Part shown: positions 8,149 to 17,069 of the stretch, piece after piece
How positions within the stretch are numbered: the stretch's first letter is position 1
Layout of the letters: the number at the start of each line of letters is the position of its first letter
Assembly (NCBI GenBank): GCA_011523545.1
Contig: WTGN01000008.1
Coordinates: forward strand, 21,908 to 85,907
Length of the DNA: 64,000 nt
DNA from: Chloroflexota bacterium
GTDB taxonomy: Bacteria > Chloroflexota > Anaerolineae > Aggregatilineales > Phototrophicaceae
Reading direction: 5' to 3'
Position numbers and translations under genes: made by a program
The notes under the pieces: model-generated
What the model saw: only the letters and a program-made list of their open reading frames with translations
The model's database searches: none
What the model was told of the DNA's origin: nothing

Positions 8149-9540
8149 ATGCTCGAATTTCTGCAAAAAATCCTCCGCCTGATTAGCAGCCTCTTCGGCG
8201 ACAACGTGCCGCAGGGCCCGGCCTGGGATCGCGTCCCGCCCGAGTTGATGACGCCGCGCGAACGGCTGATACGACGCAGCTCGCTGATCATGTTGGGGGG
8301 CGCGCTCGTCAACCTGGCGGCGGCCATCGTGGCGATCGTAGTCGCGGTCCACGCCGCCAACGTGGACAACGCGCTCTTTGCCGCTTTGCAAGAGGCGGCC
8401 CTCAGCCGTTTCGCTATCGATGCTGATTCGGCCGCGCTCTTGATCATCGCTGGCATCCTGGCCAATACGGCCATTCTGCTGGTGCTGGCGGCGGTGATCC
8501 TGGCGCAGGAATTGTGGACGGTCTTCACCGCCTGGCTGCTCACAGCGGTCAATCTGGCGGCGCTGGGTTTCTTCGGCTTCACCGCCGGGCTGCTGGCCAT
8601 CGTCCCCTTGCTGACCGTCGGCCTGCTGACCCTCGGCGACCTGCGCGCTTTTCGCCTCAATCCGGTGATGGTCAAGGAGCTTCGCGGGCGGATGCGCGGC
8701 GTGCGCGGCTTCGCCATCATCACGATCTTCCTCACTCTGATGAGCTTCTTCACCATCCTGCTCTATCTGCTGCGCGTGCCGGCCGGCGGCGTGGTCGTCA
8801 CTGGCGACCTGGGGCGCGAGCTCTTCATCGGCGTGCTATTCATTGAACTGATGCTGATCATTTTCATCGTGCCGGCATTGACCGCCGGCGCCATCACCAC
8901 CGAGCGCGAACGCAAAACCTACGACCTCTTGCAGACGACGCTGATCACAAAAGCGACATTCGTGGTCGGCAAGATGCAGTCGGCGCTGGGTTATATCGTG
9001 CTGCTGCTGCTTTCCGCCATTCCCATGCAGAGCATCGCCTTCCTCTTCGGCGGCGTCAGCGAAGCCGAGTTGATTCTGGCGCTGGTGGTCCTGCTGGTTT
9101 CGGCGCTTGCCCTGGGCGCCTTTGGCATGTTTTTCTCGTCAATCACCGAGCGCACACTGGCCGCCACCATCCGCTCCTACACCGTCGCCATCGCCATCAC
9201 GGTCGGTCTGCCTCTTGTCGCGCTCATCCTTTTTCAGAACGCTTTTGGCAATGTCGTCAACAGCTTCACCAACCGGTTCACGGACAATCCGGTGGTGGAG
9301 GCGACGACAATCTACCTCGATATGATCGCGACCGGGCTCAACCCGATTATGGCGACCTTGCGCTCGCAGCAAATGCTCATCGATCATCAGCAGCTGGTGA
9401 CGATGCGCGTCACCCTGGCGAGCAATGGCACATCGATCCCGGTCCTGTCGCCCTGGGTGCTGCTGACGTTGGTTTACTTGTCGGTCACGGCGCTGCTGGT
9501 GCTGGTCTCGATCCGGCGCATGGAACGGCAGGGCGGCTAG
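8149..9540 (+). CDS. ABC-2 type transporter permease-like membrane protein
   Basis: A 463-residue integral membrane protein with about ten hydrophobic segments. A short amphipathic N-terminus is followed by several helices to about residue 165. A cytoplasmic loop (NPVMVKELRGRMRGVRGF) and the sequence AGAITTERERKTYDLLQTT (around residue 245-265) are typical of ABC-2 exporter permeases, where the latter precedes the coupling region. No ATP-binding subunit is adjacent, so the partner must lie elsewhere. It is transcribed in the same direction as the sugar importer downstream but is separated from it by a promoter. Confidence 0.75.
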   Translation: MLEFLQKILRLISSLFGDNVPQGPAWDRVPPELMTPRERLIRRSSLIMLGGALVNLAAAIVAIVVAVHAANVDNALFAALQEAALSRFAIDADSAALLIIAGILANTAILLVLAAVILAQELWTVFTAWLLTAVNLAALGFFGFTAGLLAIVPLLTVGLLTLGDLRAFRLNPVMVKELRGRMRGVRGFAIITIFLTLMSFFTILLYLLRVPAGGVVVTGDLGRELFIGVLFIELMLIIFIVPALTAGAITTERERKTYDLLQTTLITKATFVVGKMQSALGYIVLLLLSAIPMQSIAFLFGGVSEAELILALVVLLVSALALGAFGMFFSSITERTLAATIRSYTVAIAITVGLPLVALILFQNAFGNVVNSFTNRFTDNPVVEATTIYLDMIATGLNPIMATLRSQQMLIDHQQLVTMRVTLASNGTSIPVLSPWVLLTLVYLSVTALLVLVSIRRMERQGG

Positions 9541-9612
9541 CCAGGCAACCCTCTTGCCTTGCGCGCCGTCCGCGCATGAGCTCTGGTGGCAGGCGGCTCA
9601 TATTGGGCAAGG

Positions 9613-9640
9613 TTGACAAATTCTTGGCACATGATAACAT
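9613..9640 (+). promoter_or_regulatory. sigma-70-type promoter of the sugar ABC operon
   Basis: A perfect -35 TTGACA (9613-9618), a 16-base spacer and TAACAT (9635-9640; four of six consensus bases) precede the palindromic operator and the binding-protein gene. Confidence 0.7.
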
Positions 9641-9645
9641 TATTT

Positions 9646-9664
9646 TGTCACAATCTATGTGACA
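9646..9664 (+). promoter_or_regulatory. 19-bp perfect inverted repeat, probable operator
   Basis: TGTCACA, a five-base spacer and TGTGACA form a perfect 7-bp inverted repeat, beginning five bases after the -10 box and covering the expected transcription start. This placement fits repressor control of the sugar-uptake genes. The GTG inside it (9659) is in frame with the gene but is very unlikely to be the true start. The regulator is not in the window. Confidence 0.65.
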
Positions 9665-9703
9665 GTTCGCAACATTATGCAGTCAATTGAGAGAGGTATG
9701 ACT

Positions 9704-10993
9704 ATGGTTAAGTTACGTCACATCGCAATATTGGTCGCGCTGGTCGGCTTGCTTCTTGGTGGAGCGGCCCAGGCGCAAGACGACGGGCTGAAGCTGACCG
9801 GCTGGCCCTACGAAGTTGATGTCGTCACCGAGAACCTGGGGCGCTTCACCGATCAGACCGGCCACGGCGCCGTCTTCCTGCCATTCCCCAGCAACGAGTA
9901 CCGCGACAAGATGGTCGCCAGCTTCGTCGCTGGCACCGAGTTCGATGTCGCCTACGTGCGCGACAGCTACCTGGCGGAGTGGGCGTCGGCCGGCTGGATC
10001 TTGCCCATAAGCGATTTGGAAGGCGCCGATGAATTGCTGGCGGATCTGCCCGCCGGCATCATTGAGCAGATGTCCTACGATGGCCAGGTCTACGGCCTGC
10101 CATACTATTCCGGCGTTCAGACGATGGCCTACAACGCGGCCCATCTGGAAGCGGCCGGCGTCGACGCGCCGCCCGAAACCTGGGACGAAATGCTGGAGCA
10201 GGCGCAGATGATCAAAGACGCCGGCGTCGTCGAGTACCCGATTCTGATGCAGCTGCGCAGCGGCGAGAATTACCTGCTGCGCGAATGGGAGACGCTGACC
10301 GCCTCGCGCGGTGGCCGCCTCTTCGACGAGGACTTCAACCCCTTGTTCCATCTCGAGGGCAGCGCCGCCTGGGAAGCGCTCGATTGGCTGACCGAAGGCC
10401 TCGATATGGGTGTGATTGACCCGGCGTCGCTGACCGATGACGACGGCACGTTGCTGATGGCGGCTGGCACGACATCGTTCATGACCACCACCGACTACAC
10501 CCTGAAGGCGATGAACGATCCGGAACAGTCCAATGTCGCCGGCGATGTCAAGAACGCCCTCGTGCCCGGCACCGATGAAGTCCGCAGCGGCACCTGGGGT
10601 TATGTCCGCCTCTATGCGATCACCAACAACGCGCAAGACATGGACGCGGCCTGGCAATTGGTGCAATTCCTGGGCGGCAAAGATGCCACCGGCGTCTATT
10701 ATGTGCCCAAACGCTGGGCGCTGGAATTCGGCCTGGGCTTCTCGCCGGCGCCGCTCTACGAAGATGAAGAGGTGCGCAACTCCATCTCCGGCTGGATCGA
10801 CCCCGACCTGCTCAGCGAGCAATCCGAATACGCCATTTCGCGGCCATACCGCTTCGTGCCCTTCTTCTCCGATTGGGAGATCGGCAGTTGGGGTCCGCTG
10901 CAGGCCGCCATCCTCGGTGACGCTGACAAGGGCGAGGTCCTCAATGAGCTGGCTGAGGAATGGAACGAGTTGAAGGAAGATTGGGGTTACTAG
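9704..10993 (+). CDS. extracellular sugar-binding protein of an ABC importer
   Basis: The solute receptor (family 1 type) that delivers a sugar, probably an oligosaccharide, to the two permeases downstream. The start is the ATG at 9704, seven bases after GAGAGG (9691-9696). It gives a clean signal peptide, MVKLRHIAILVALVGLLLGG, cleaved near AQAQ. There is no lipobox cysteine. Sequence such as FTDQTGHGAVF, AGTEFDVAYVRDSYLAEW, YYSGVQTMAYNAAHLEAAGV, PETWDEML and ETLTASRGGRLFDED is characteristic of MalE/UgpB-like proteins. The C-terminus is tryptophan-rich. Followed by hairpin repeats and the permeases. No ATPase is present, so a shared MsmK/MalK-type ATPase is assumed. Confidence 0.9.
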   Translation: MVKLRHIAILVALVGLLLGGAAQAQDDGLKLTGWPYEVDVVTENLGRFTDQTGHGAVFLPFPSNEYRDKMVASFVAGTEFDVAYVRDSYLAEWASAGWILPISDLEGADELLADLPAGIIEQMSYDGQVYGLPYYSGVQTMAYNAAHLEAAGVDAPPETWDEMLEQAQMIKDAGVVEYPILMQLRSGENYLLREWETLTASRGGRLFDEDFNPLFHLEGSAAWEALDWLTEGLDMGVIDPASLTDDDGTLLMAAGTTSFMTTTDYTLKAMNDPEQSNVAGDVKNALVPGTDEVRSGTWGYVRLYAITNNAQDMDAAWQLVQFLGGKDATGVYYVPKRWALEFGLGFSPAPLYEDEEVRNSISGWIDPDLLSEQSEYAISRPYRFVPFFSDWEIGSWGPLQAAILGDADKGEVLNELAEEWNELKEDWGY

Positions 10994-11014
10994 GCCCGGT
11001 CACTGCATTAAATC

Positions 11015-11090
11015 GCGGGCGACCTGCTAGGTCGCCCCTACAGCAAATCCACTCGGTGAATGTGTAGGGGTCAGCCAGTGGCTGACCCGC
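11015..11090. repeat. two extragenic palindromes inside the sugar ABC operon
   Basis: GCGGGCGACC...GGTCGCCCCTAC (11015-11042) and GTAGGGGTCAGCC...GGCTGACCCGC (about 11064-11090) are two copies of the window-wide palindrome in opposite orientation. Their position between binding protein and permease is like that of REP elements between malE and malF of enterobacteria. Confidence 0.85.
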
Positions 11091-11109
11091 TTTCCGCAAG
11101 GCCAACAGC

Positions 11110-12015
11110 TTGACCGCCAACTCCACCAACACACGCAAGGAAATGTCGCAAGGCCTGATGGCGCTGTTCTTCAGCGCGCCGGCCGTGTTGATCATCGCCT
11201 CCACCATCCTGGTTCCTTTTGGCATGGCGGTCTTCCTCAGCCTGCACAACTGGAACCTCAAGCGCCCCGGCCGCGAGCGTTTCGTCGGCCTCGAGAATTA
11301 CATCGACTGGCTCGGCGACAGCGACTTTTGGGGACCGCTGCGCACAACCTTCACCTTCGCGATCATGGCGGTCGTCCTCATCGTCTTCATCGCTTTGCTC
11401 GTCTCCCTGCTGCTCAATGAGAAGTTTCCCGGGCGCGGCGTATTGCGCGCGCTGCTCCTGGTGCCTTGGGCGATTCCCTCGGTCGTTAACGCGCTGCTTT
11501 GGAAATGGCTGCTCAACCCGCAATACGGCTTGGTCAACGCCGTCTTCTTCGAAATCGGCATCATCACCGAATATCAGAATGTGCTCGGCAGCATGCCCAG
11601 CGTGATGATTTGGCTCGTCATCGCTTATTCCTGGATTCATATCCCGCTGGCGACCTTGCTCTTGCTCTCCGGCTTGCAGACGATCCCGGGCGACATCTAC
11701 GAATCCGCCATCGTCGACGGCGCCGGCGTCTGGGGGCGTTTCCGCTTCATCACCTTGCCCATGCTGCGCCCCATGCTCTCCATCGTCATCATCTTTGAGA
11801 TGATTTTCGCCCTGAAAGTCTTCGACATTATTTTTGTGCTCACCGCGGGCGGGCCGGCCGACGCCACAAATGTGCTGGGCTGGACCATCTACACCGAGAC
11901 CTTCCGCAAGCTTGATTTCGGCGCTGGCAGTTCCATCGCTATGCTGCTCGGCGCGGTCACGCTTGGGCTCGCCATCTTGTTTTACGTCTTCCTGGACAAG
12001 CGGGTGGACCACTAA
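11110..12015 (+). CDS. sugar ABC transporter permease (MalF-type)
   Basis: A 301-residue inner-membrane permease with six predicted helices. The EAA loop that docks the ATPase is visible as YESAIVDGAGVWGRFRFITL (residues about 197-216). It begins at a TTG at 11110 with AAGG eight bases upstream; the first ATG (11143) has AAGGAA directly abutting, so the TTG start is preferred. Its TAA overlaps the ATG of the second permease by one base (12015), showing coupled translation. Forms the transmembrane pore together with the next gene product for the substrate captured by the upstream binding protein. Confidence 0.92.
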   Translation: MTANSTNTRKEMSQGLMALFFSAPAVLIIASTILVPFGMAVFLSLHNWNLKRPGRERFVGLENYIDWLGDSDFWGPLRTTFTFAIMAVVLIVFIALLVSLLLNEKFPGRGVLRALLLVPWAIPSVVNALLWKWLLNPQYGLVNAVFFEIGIITEYQNVLGSMPSVMIWLVIAYSWIHIPLATLLLLSGLQTIPGDIYESAIVDGAGVWGRFRFITLPMLRPMLSIVIIFEMIFALKVFDIIFVLTAGGPADATNVLGWTIYTETFRKLDFGAGSSIAMLLGAVTLGLAILFYVFLDKRVDH

Positions 12016-12887
12016 TGAAGCAGCGCGCGCGCCTCCGCCTCGCCGTCATCTACGTCTCGGCCGCCCTCGTCTTGTTGGGCACAGTCGGCCCCTTCCTCTG
12101 GCTCGTCAGTTCCAGCTTCCAGTACGAGCGTCAACTGCTGAACCGGCCGCCGCAGTGGCTGCCCAACCCAATCGTGCTTGACAGCTATCGCGAGATCTTC
12201 GAAGGGGCGATCCTGGGCGAGGAATCTGGCGTGCCATATCAATCGCGGATCTTCTTGCGCTCCTTTGGCAACAGCTTCCTGGTCGCCGGCAGCGTCGCCG
12301 CGATCGCCGTCCTGACGGGCGCTTACGCCGCTTATCCACTGGCGCGCCTGAATTTTCGCGGGCGCAGCCTCCTGCTCTTCGGCATCCTCGCCAGCCGCAT
12401 GATTCCGGCGCTGTCCCTCGCCATTCCCATCGTGCTGGTCGCCAAGCGGATCGGTATGAGCGACAAGATCATCTCGCTCATCTTCATCAATCTGTCCTTC
12501 ATCTTGCCTTACGTCATCTGGCTGCTGCAATCGTATTTCAAGACCATCCCGCTGGAGCTGGAAGACGCCGGGCGCATCGACGGCTGCAGCCGCCTCCAGG
12601 TTGTGCACAAGATCATCCTGCCGCTTTCGCTGCCCGGCTTGACTTCGGCCGGCATCCTCGCCTTCTTGCTGACCTGGGGCGAGTTCCTCTTCGCGCTGCT
12701 GCTTTCGGAAAGCCCCGCCTCCTATACCAGCACGGTAGTCGTCTCCCTCTTCGCCACCGATGTCGATGTCAGCTTCGTCAGCATCATCACCGCCGGCGTC
12801 ATCTCCGTCTTGCCGCCAATCTGCTTCGCGCTCATCTTCCAGCGCTTCATCATCAGCGGCTTGCTGAGCGGCTCGCTCAAGGGCTGA
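12015..12887 (+). CDS. sugar ABC transporter permease (MalG-type)
   Basis: A 290-residue permease with six predicted helices and an EAA motif (ELEDAGRIDGCSRLQVVHKI, residues about 180-199) followed by ILPLSLPGL. The start ATG at 12015 overlaps the upstream stop. It completes the importer heterodimer. No ATP-binding gene follows: 125 bases later another transcription unit starts at the Tal-Pgi gene. Confidence 0.92.
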   Translation: MKQRARLRLAVIYVSAALVLLGTVGPFLWLVSSSFQYERQLLNRPPQWLPNPIVLDSYREIFEGAILGEESGVPYQSRIFLRSFGNSFLVAGSVAAIAVLTGAYAAYPLARLNFRGRSLLLFGILASRMIPALSLAIPIVLVAKRIGMSDKIISLIFINLSFILPYVIWLLQSYFKTIPLELEDAGRIDGCSRLQVVHKIILPLSLPGLTSAGILAFLLTWGEFLFALLLSESPASYTSTVVVSLFATDVDVSFVSIITAGVISVLPPICFALIFQRFIISGLLSGSLKG

Positions 12888-12962
12888 GCCCGCTGCGCTA
12901 CTGGCTTGCGGCGGACCGGAGCCGGCTATAACACAAGACTATTTCCCTAGTCAATCCAAGCC

Positions 12963-12971
12963 TGTTAGAAT
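12963..12971 (+). promoter_or_regulatory. extended -10 promoter for the Tal-Pgi gene
   Basis: TGT plus TAGAAT (12966-12971) lies 41 bases before the ATG at 13013, a normal leader length. No clear -35. Confidence 0.45.
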
Positions 12972-13012
12972 TACACTACTTGCTATTTCATGTGCGATTT
13001 CAGGAGACCCTG

Positions 13013-15892
13013 ATGAGCAATCCCCTGCTGGAGATTCAGAAATTCGGCCAGAGCGCCTGGCTCGATTACATCCACCGCGACGACCTGAACAATGGCGATT
13101 TGCAGCGCCGTATCGATGAAGAAGGCGTGCTCGGCGTCACCTCCAACCCGTCCATCTTTCAGAAAGCCATCGGCGATTCCGAGACCTATGACGACGCCAT
13201 CATGACCGTGCTCGATCTGGAAGCGCAGGACATCTATGAAGCGCTGGCGATCGAAGACATCCAGGACGCGACCGACCTCTTCCGCCCGATCTACGACAAT
13301 ACGGCCGGCGGCGATGGCTACGTCAGCCTGGAGGTTTCGCCCCTGCTGGCGCGTGATACGCAAGGCACGGTGGACGAAGCGAAGCGGCTTTTCCAGACGG
13401 TCGGCCGGCCCAATCTGATGATCAAGATCCCGGCGACGCCTGAGGGCCTGCCCGCGATTGAAGAGGCGATAGCGGCCGGCATCAACGTCAATGTGACGCT
13501 CATCTTCGCTATCAACAATTATGAACGCGTGGCGGAAGCCTTTATCCGCGGGCTGGAGCGGCGGCTGGCGGCCGGTGACGATGTGACGCGCGTCGCCTCG
13601 GTGGCCAGCTTCTTCCTCAGCCGGATTGACAGCATGGTCGACCAAATGCTCGAAAACAACATCCGCGCCGCCCAGCTGCGGCAGGATACGGCTCGCATCG
13701 CCGCCAACCGCGTGCTGCTCGGCCAAACCGCAGTCGCCAACGCCAAAATGGCCTATCGCTCTTTCCAGCGCATATTCCAGGGGGAGCGCTTTGAAGCCTT
13801 GCGCGAGGCCGGGGCGCAGGCGCAGCGCCCGCTCTGGGCATCCACCAGCACAAAAAACCCGTCTTATCCCGATACGCTCTATGTCGACAACCTGATCGGC
13901 CCGCACACCGTGAATACGCTGCCGCCGGCGACGCTGGCCGCCTTCAAGGATCACGGCGCAGTCGCCGAGACTGTCACCCAAGACGCCGGCGACTTCCTGC
14001 CGCCGGACGAAGCGCTGGATCGGCTGGCTGAAGTCGGCATCGACATGGGGCAGGTGACCGCGCGCCTGCAGGACGATGGCGTCGACGCCTTCATCGACAG
14101 CTTCGAGACCTTGATCTCGCAAGTGGCGGCCAAGCGCACCCTCTTGCGCAGCGGCATCATCGAGCGCACAAAACTGGCGCTGGGCATATATCACGGGGCG
14201 GTTGACGAGGCGGTGGCTGGCCTGGACGCCGACTTCACCAATCCACGCTTGTGGAATAAAGACGGCAGCTTGTGGAAAGCGGGCGCGGACGCGATCAAGA
14301 AAATCGTCGACCGCCTCGGCTGGCTCGATGTTGACAAGACGATCGACCGCGAGCGTTTGCAGGCGCTGCAGGAAAGCGTGCGCGGCGGCCGCTTCAAGCA
14401 TGTCGTCTTGCTGGGCATGGGCGGCAGCTCCCTGGCGCCCGAAGTGCTGGCCGATACCTTCGGTCCGCAGCCCGGCTTCCCCGAATTGATCGTGCTGGAC
14501 AGCACCGACCCGGCGCGCATTCGCCAGGTCGAGGATGAGATTGAGCTGGACAAGACCCTCTTCCTCGTCGCCAGCAAATCGGGCGGCACCGTCGAAACGA
14601 TCGCACTCGACCTCTATTTCTGGGAGAAGACGGGCGCCGCCGCCGATCAATTCATCATCATCACCGATGCCGGTTCGCGATTGGAGCGGGTGGCGCGCGA
14701 GGCCGGCGTCCGCGATGTCTTCATCAATCCGGCCGATATCGGCGGGCGTTACAGCGCGCTCAGCTATTTCGGCATGGTGCCCGCCGCCTTGATCGGGCTT
14801 GACCTTGACGGCCTGTGGGCCAGCGCCGATACCATGCTGGCCGCCAACCGCGAGAGCATCCCGTCGCATTATCATCCGGGGCTGCTGTTGGGCGCGGTGA
14901 TTGGCGCGCTGGCGAAAGAAGGGCGCGACAAGGTCACCATCTACACATCGGCGTCCCTGCGCAGCTTCGGCAATTGGGCGGAGCAGCTGCTGGCCGAGAG
15001 CCTTGGCAAAGAGGGGAAGGGCGCGCTGCCTGTCGTCGGCGCCTCAGTCGGCTTGCCGCACGATTATGTCAGCGATCGCCTCTTCATTTATCTCCGCGTC
15101 GACAACGACGCCGATGTCGCGGAAATGGACGCATCCGTGCGCGCCCTGCGAGAAGCGGGCCACCCGCGCGTGACCCTCCGCCTGGCGGACAAGCTGGCCA
15201 TCGCCGGCGAATTCTTCCGCTGGGAATTCGCGACCGCCATCGCCGGCGCGCTCCTTGAAGTAAACCCATTCGACGAGCCGAATGTCACCGAAGCCAAAGA
15301 CGCGACCAAGGCGCTGCTGGAGCGCTTTCAGGAGCAGGGGGCGCTGCCGAGCGACGAGCCGCTGATGACCGGCGCCGGGCTGGATGTCTACGCCGATGCC
15401 GCCACGCTGGCCCCGCTGCGCGAGCTCTGCCATCAGCATGGCTTCGACGGCAGCGACGCCGTCGGCCTCATCGCGGCGCAAATGGCTGGGTCGCGCGCCG
15501 GCGATTATTTCGCGTTTCTAATCTATTTCACGCCGACGCCGGCGGAAGCGCGCCTGATAGCGCGGATACAGCGCCGCCTGCGCCATGTCACCAAGCGCGC
15601 CGTCACCATCGGCTATGGCCCGCGCTATCTCCATAGCACCGGGCAATACCACAAAGGCGGCGGAGAGAACGGCATCTTCTGGCAGTTAACGGCTGACCCG
15701 GCGCCCGACATGGATATACCCGGCATGGATTACAGCTTCGGGACGCTCTTCGCCGCCCAAGCCGCCGGCGATATGCGCGCGCTGCAAAATCACCAGCGGC
15801 GGGCGATGCGCCTGCACCTGAGAGGCGAACGGACAGCTGGCCTGGAGAGGCTGCTAACGGCCATTGAGTTCGTGGAGTCGCGGCGGCGCTAA
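13013..15892 (+). CDS. tal-pgi: bifunctional transaldolase / glucose-6-phosphate isomerase
   Basis: A 959-residue fusion. Residues about 1-370 are transaldolase, which moves a dihydroxyacetone unit between sugar phosphates. LGVTSNPSIFQKAI is the family signature and Lys138 in LMIKIPATPEGL is the Schiff-base lysine. Residues about 385-959 are glucose-6-phosphate isomerase, with GMGGSSLAPEVL, SKSGGTVET and the C-terminal YLHSTGQYHKGG. The fusion links glycolysis to the non-oxidative pentose phosphate pathway and is known from several bacterial groups. The start is ATG 13013 with AGGAG six bases upstream; the frame is open further upstream but without a ribosome site. It fits the sugar importer upstream. 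Confidence 0.95.
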   Translation: MSNPLLEIQKFGQSAWLDYIHRDDLNNGDLQRRIDEEGVLGVTSNPSIFQKAIGDSETYDDAIMTVLDLEAQDIYEALAIEDIQDATDLFRPIYDNTAGGDGYVSLEVSPLLARDTQGTVDEAKRLFQTVGRPNLMIKIPATPEGLPAIEEAIAAGINVNVTLIFAINNYERVAEAFIRGLERRLAAGDDVTRVASVASFFLSRIDSMVDQMLENNIRAAQLRQDTARIAANRVLLGQTAVANAKMAYRSFQRIFQGERFEALREAGAQAQRPLWASTSTKNPSYPDTLYVDNLIGPHTVNTLPPATLAAFKDHGAVAETVTQDAGDFLPPDEALDRLAEVGIDMGQVTARLQDDGVDAFIDSFETLISQVAAKRTLLRSGIIERTKLALGIYHGAVDEAVAGLDADFTNPRLWNKDGSLWKAGADAIKKIVDRLGWLDVDKTIDRERLQALQESVRGGRFKHVVLLGMGGSSLAPEVLADTFGPQPGFPELIVLDSTDPARIRQVEDEIELDKTLFLVASKSGGTVETIALDLYFWEKTGAAADQFIIITDAGSRLERVAREAGVRDVFINPADIGGRYSALSYFGMVPAALIGLDLDGLWASADTMLAANRESIPSHYHPGLLLGAVIGALAKEGRDKVTIYTSASLRSFGNWAEQLLAESLGKEGKGALPVVGASVGLPHDYVSDRLFIYLRVDNDADVAEMDASVRALREAGHPRVTLRLADKLAIAGEFFRWEFATAIAGALLEVNPFDEPNVTEAKDATKALLERFQEQGALPSDEPLMTGAGLDVYADAATLAPLRELCHQHGFDGSDAVGLIAAQMAGSRAGDYFAFLIYFTPTPAEARLIARIQRRLRHVTKRAVTIGYGPRYLHSTGQYHKGGGENGIFWQLTADPAPDMDIPGMDYSFGTLFAAQAAGDMRALQNHQRRAMRLHLRGERTAGLERLLTAIEFVESRRR

Positions 15893-15949
15893 CTGACCGG
15901 ATCGCCAATGCGAATTACACAAACGGTGGATATCGCCGAAAGAATATAG

Positions 15950-15955
15950 TACAAT
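15950..15955 (+). promoter_or_regulatory. -10-like TACAAT before a coiled-coil/TM gene
   Basis: TACAAT sits six bases before ATG 15961 and about 65 bases before ATG 16021. Used as a promoter it would give either a leaderless message from 15961 or a 60-nt leader to 16021. Confidence 0.3.
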
Positions 15956-16020
15956 ACGATATGATGCATTTCCCTGAAGGAAATGCGACAGGACGGCAGT
16001 CTTGGTCAACATGGAGCATC

Positions 16021-16470
16021 ATGGCTCGAGCAGACCTGCAAGAATTCGGCGAGGAAAGTCCGCGACCAGAATCGGCGTCGGGCGTCGAAATGCGCCGCGG
16101 CCGTCAACAGCGCAAGGAGAATGAGGCGGCTTCCATGTTAGAGGCATCAAGCAACAATTTCGATAGCGCAAAGTCGCTTCGCGCGGTAACTATGACGATC
16201 ACAATTCCGATCATTGCGGCGATGATCGCTATGGCTGCCTTGATCGTATCGCCTATGAACAGCAGATTCGATTCAATCGATTCGCGCTTCGCGCAGAATG
16301 ACGACAAGTTTGCGCGGCTGGAGGCGAAGATAGATGCCAATACGCAGCGTATTGTCGCCATCGAGAGCAAGCTTGAACGCCTCGCCAATATGACGATCCT
16401 GGCGCATGGCAACGGCGAAATTACGAGTGACGAACTCGCCTTGATTTGGGAGACCGCGGGGGGAGAGTGA
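16021..16470 (+). CDS. small coiled-coil / transmembrane protein (2 of 5)
   Basis: About 149 residues from the ATG at 16021 (GGAG four bases upstream); the frame is also open from 15961. A charged N-terminus (basic RRGRQQRKENE) precedes one membrane helix (ITIPIIAAMIAMAALIV), then a long heptad stretch (RFDSIDSRFAQNDDKFARLE, then KIDANTQRIVAIESKLERL) and a short acidic tail. Same architecture class as the genes at 4430, 37954, 54304 and 56801, but here the coil follows the membrane helix, so it would be on the outside if the N-terminus is inside. Function unknown. Confidence 0.6.
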   Translation: MARADLQEFGEESPRPESASGVEMRRGRQQRKENEAASMLEASSNNFDSAKSLRAVTMTITIPIIAAMIAMAALIVSPMNSRFDSIDSRFAQNDDKFARLEAKIDANTQRIVAIESKLERLANMTILAHGNGEITSDELALIWETAGGE

Positions 16471-16591
16471 CGAGCATTAGCAACAGACCTTGTCGCCCAA
16501 TGAATTAAGCGCCGCGTCTTATTGACCGTTGGACAAGAGCAATCAGGCGAGCAGTGAAAGCCAGCGCCAGCGACCCCGGTAAACAAGAAAA

Positions 16592-16613
16592 CCCGCCTCA
16601 AACGAGAGACGGG
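16592..16613 (-). terminator. intrinsic terminator of the cold-shock gene
   Basis: On the minus strand CCCGTCTC, a six-base loop and GAGGCGGG (one G-T pair) form an 8-bp stem, followed by TTTTCTTGTTT. It lies 30 bases past the stop of the cold-shock gene. Confidence 0.75.
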
Positions 16614-16642
16614 CACTGTTTTTCAATCTCTGTTGGTCGGAA

Positions 16643-16858
16643 CTAGTCGATCAAAGCGACCGCGCTTGCTTGCTTGCCCTTGCGGCCCTCGGTGATGAGG
16701 AACTCAACCCGCGCCCCTTCGTCGAGGCTGCGGTAACCGGTTCCCTGGATCTCGCTGTAATGTACAAACAGATCATCGCCATCTTCCTGAGAGATGAAGC
16801 CATAACCCTTCTCGGCGTTGAACCACTTGACAGTACCTTGCGAACGTTCTTCGGACAT
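16643..16858 (-). CDS. csp: cold-shock domain protein (CspA family)
   Basis: A 71-residue single cold-shock domain that binds single-stranded RNA and DNA and melts RNA structure. RNP1 is KGYGFISQ and RNP2 is DLFVHYSEI, both complete; [15 protein letters not shown] opens the domain as usual. The leader upstream is about 200 nt, as in many cold-shock genes. A strong intrinsic terminator follows. It is monocistronic. Confidence 0.95.
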   Translation of the reverse strand: MSEERSQGTVKWFNAEKGYGFISQEDGDDLFVHYSEIQGTGYRSLDEGARVEFLITEGRKGKQASAVALID

Positions 16859-17069
16859 CTTGCACTTACTCCTGCTATAGAAACGATTAACGGGTCGTTG
16901 CCACAGTCACGATGAAGCGGTAAACGGACGCCAACCATGCCACACTACCGGTGTGGACGTTAGGCCGCGGGTCTTTCGCTCTCGGGGACTGATGGGTGCA
17001 TACCCACTGCACCAATGTGGAAAAGACGCTCATGTCTTCCTTGTACCACGTTGCACCGTCAGTATACCA
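16859..17069 (-). promoter_or_regulatory. long structured 5' leader and promoter of the cold-shock gene
   Basis: An extended -10, TG-G-TATACT, reads on the minus strand at 17069-17061. Transcription from it would give a leader of about 195 nt. Inside, GGTGCA/TGCACC (16995-17013) forms a hairpin. No ORF is convincing in 16859-17192. A long structured leader is typical of temperature-responsive csp mRNAs; that it acts as a thermosensor here is inference. Confidence 0.5.

Noticed and set aside
9659..9703. GTG at 9659 as start of the sugar-binding protein
   Set aside because: It lies inside the palindromic operator and has no ribosome site; ATG 9704 follows GAGAGG and gives a proper signal peptide.
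15950..16020. Leaderless start at 15961 for the coiled-coil gene
   Set aside because: Possible, but ATG 16021 has a GGAG site and the residues before it look like non-coding sequence.
16104..16616. Minus-strand frame opposite the coiled-coil gene
   Set aside because: A shadow frame with composition typical of the opposite strand and no start site.
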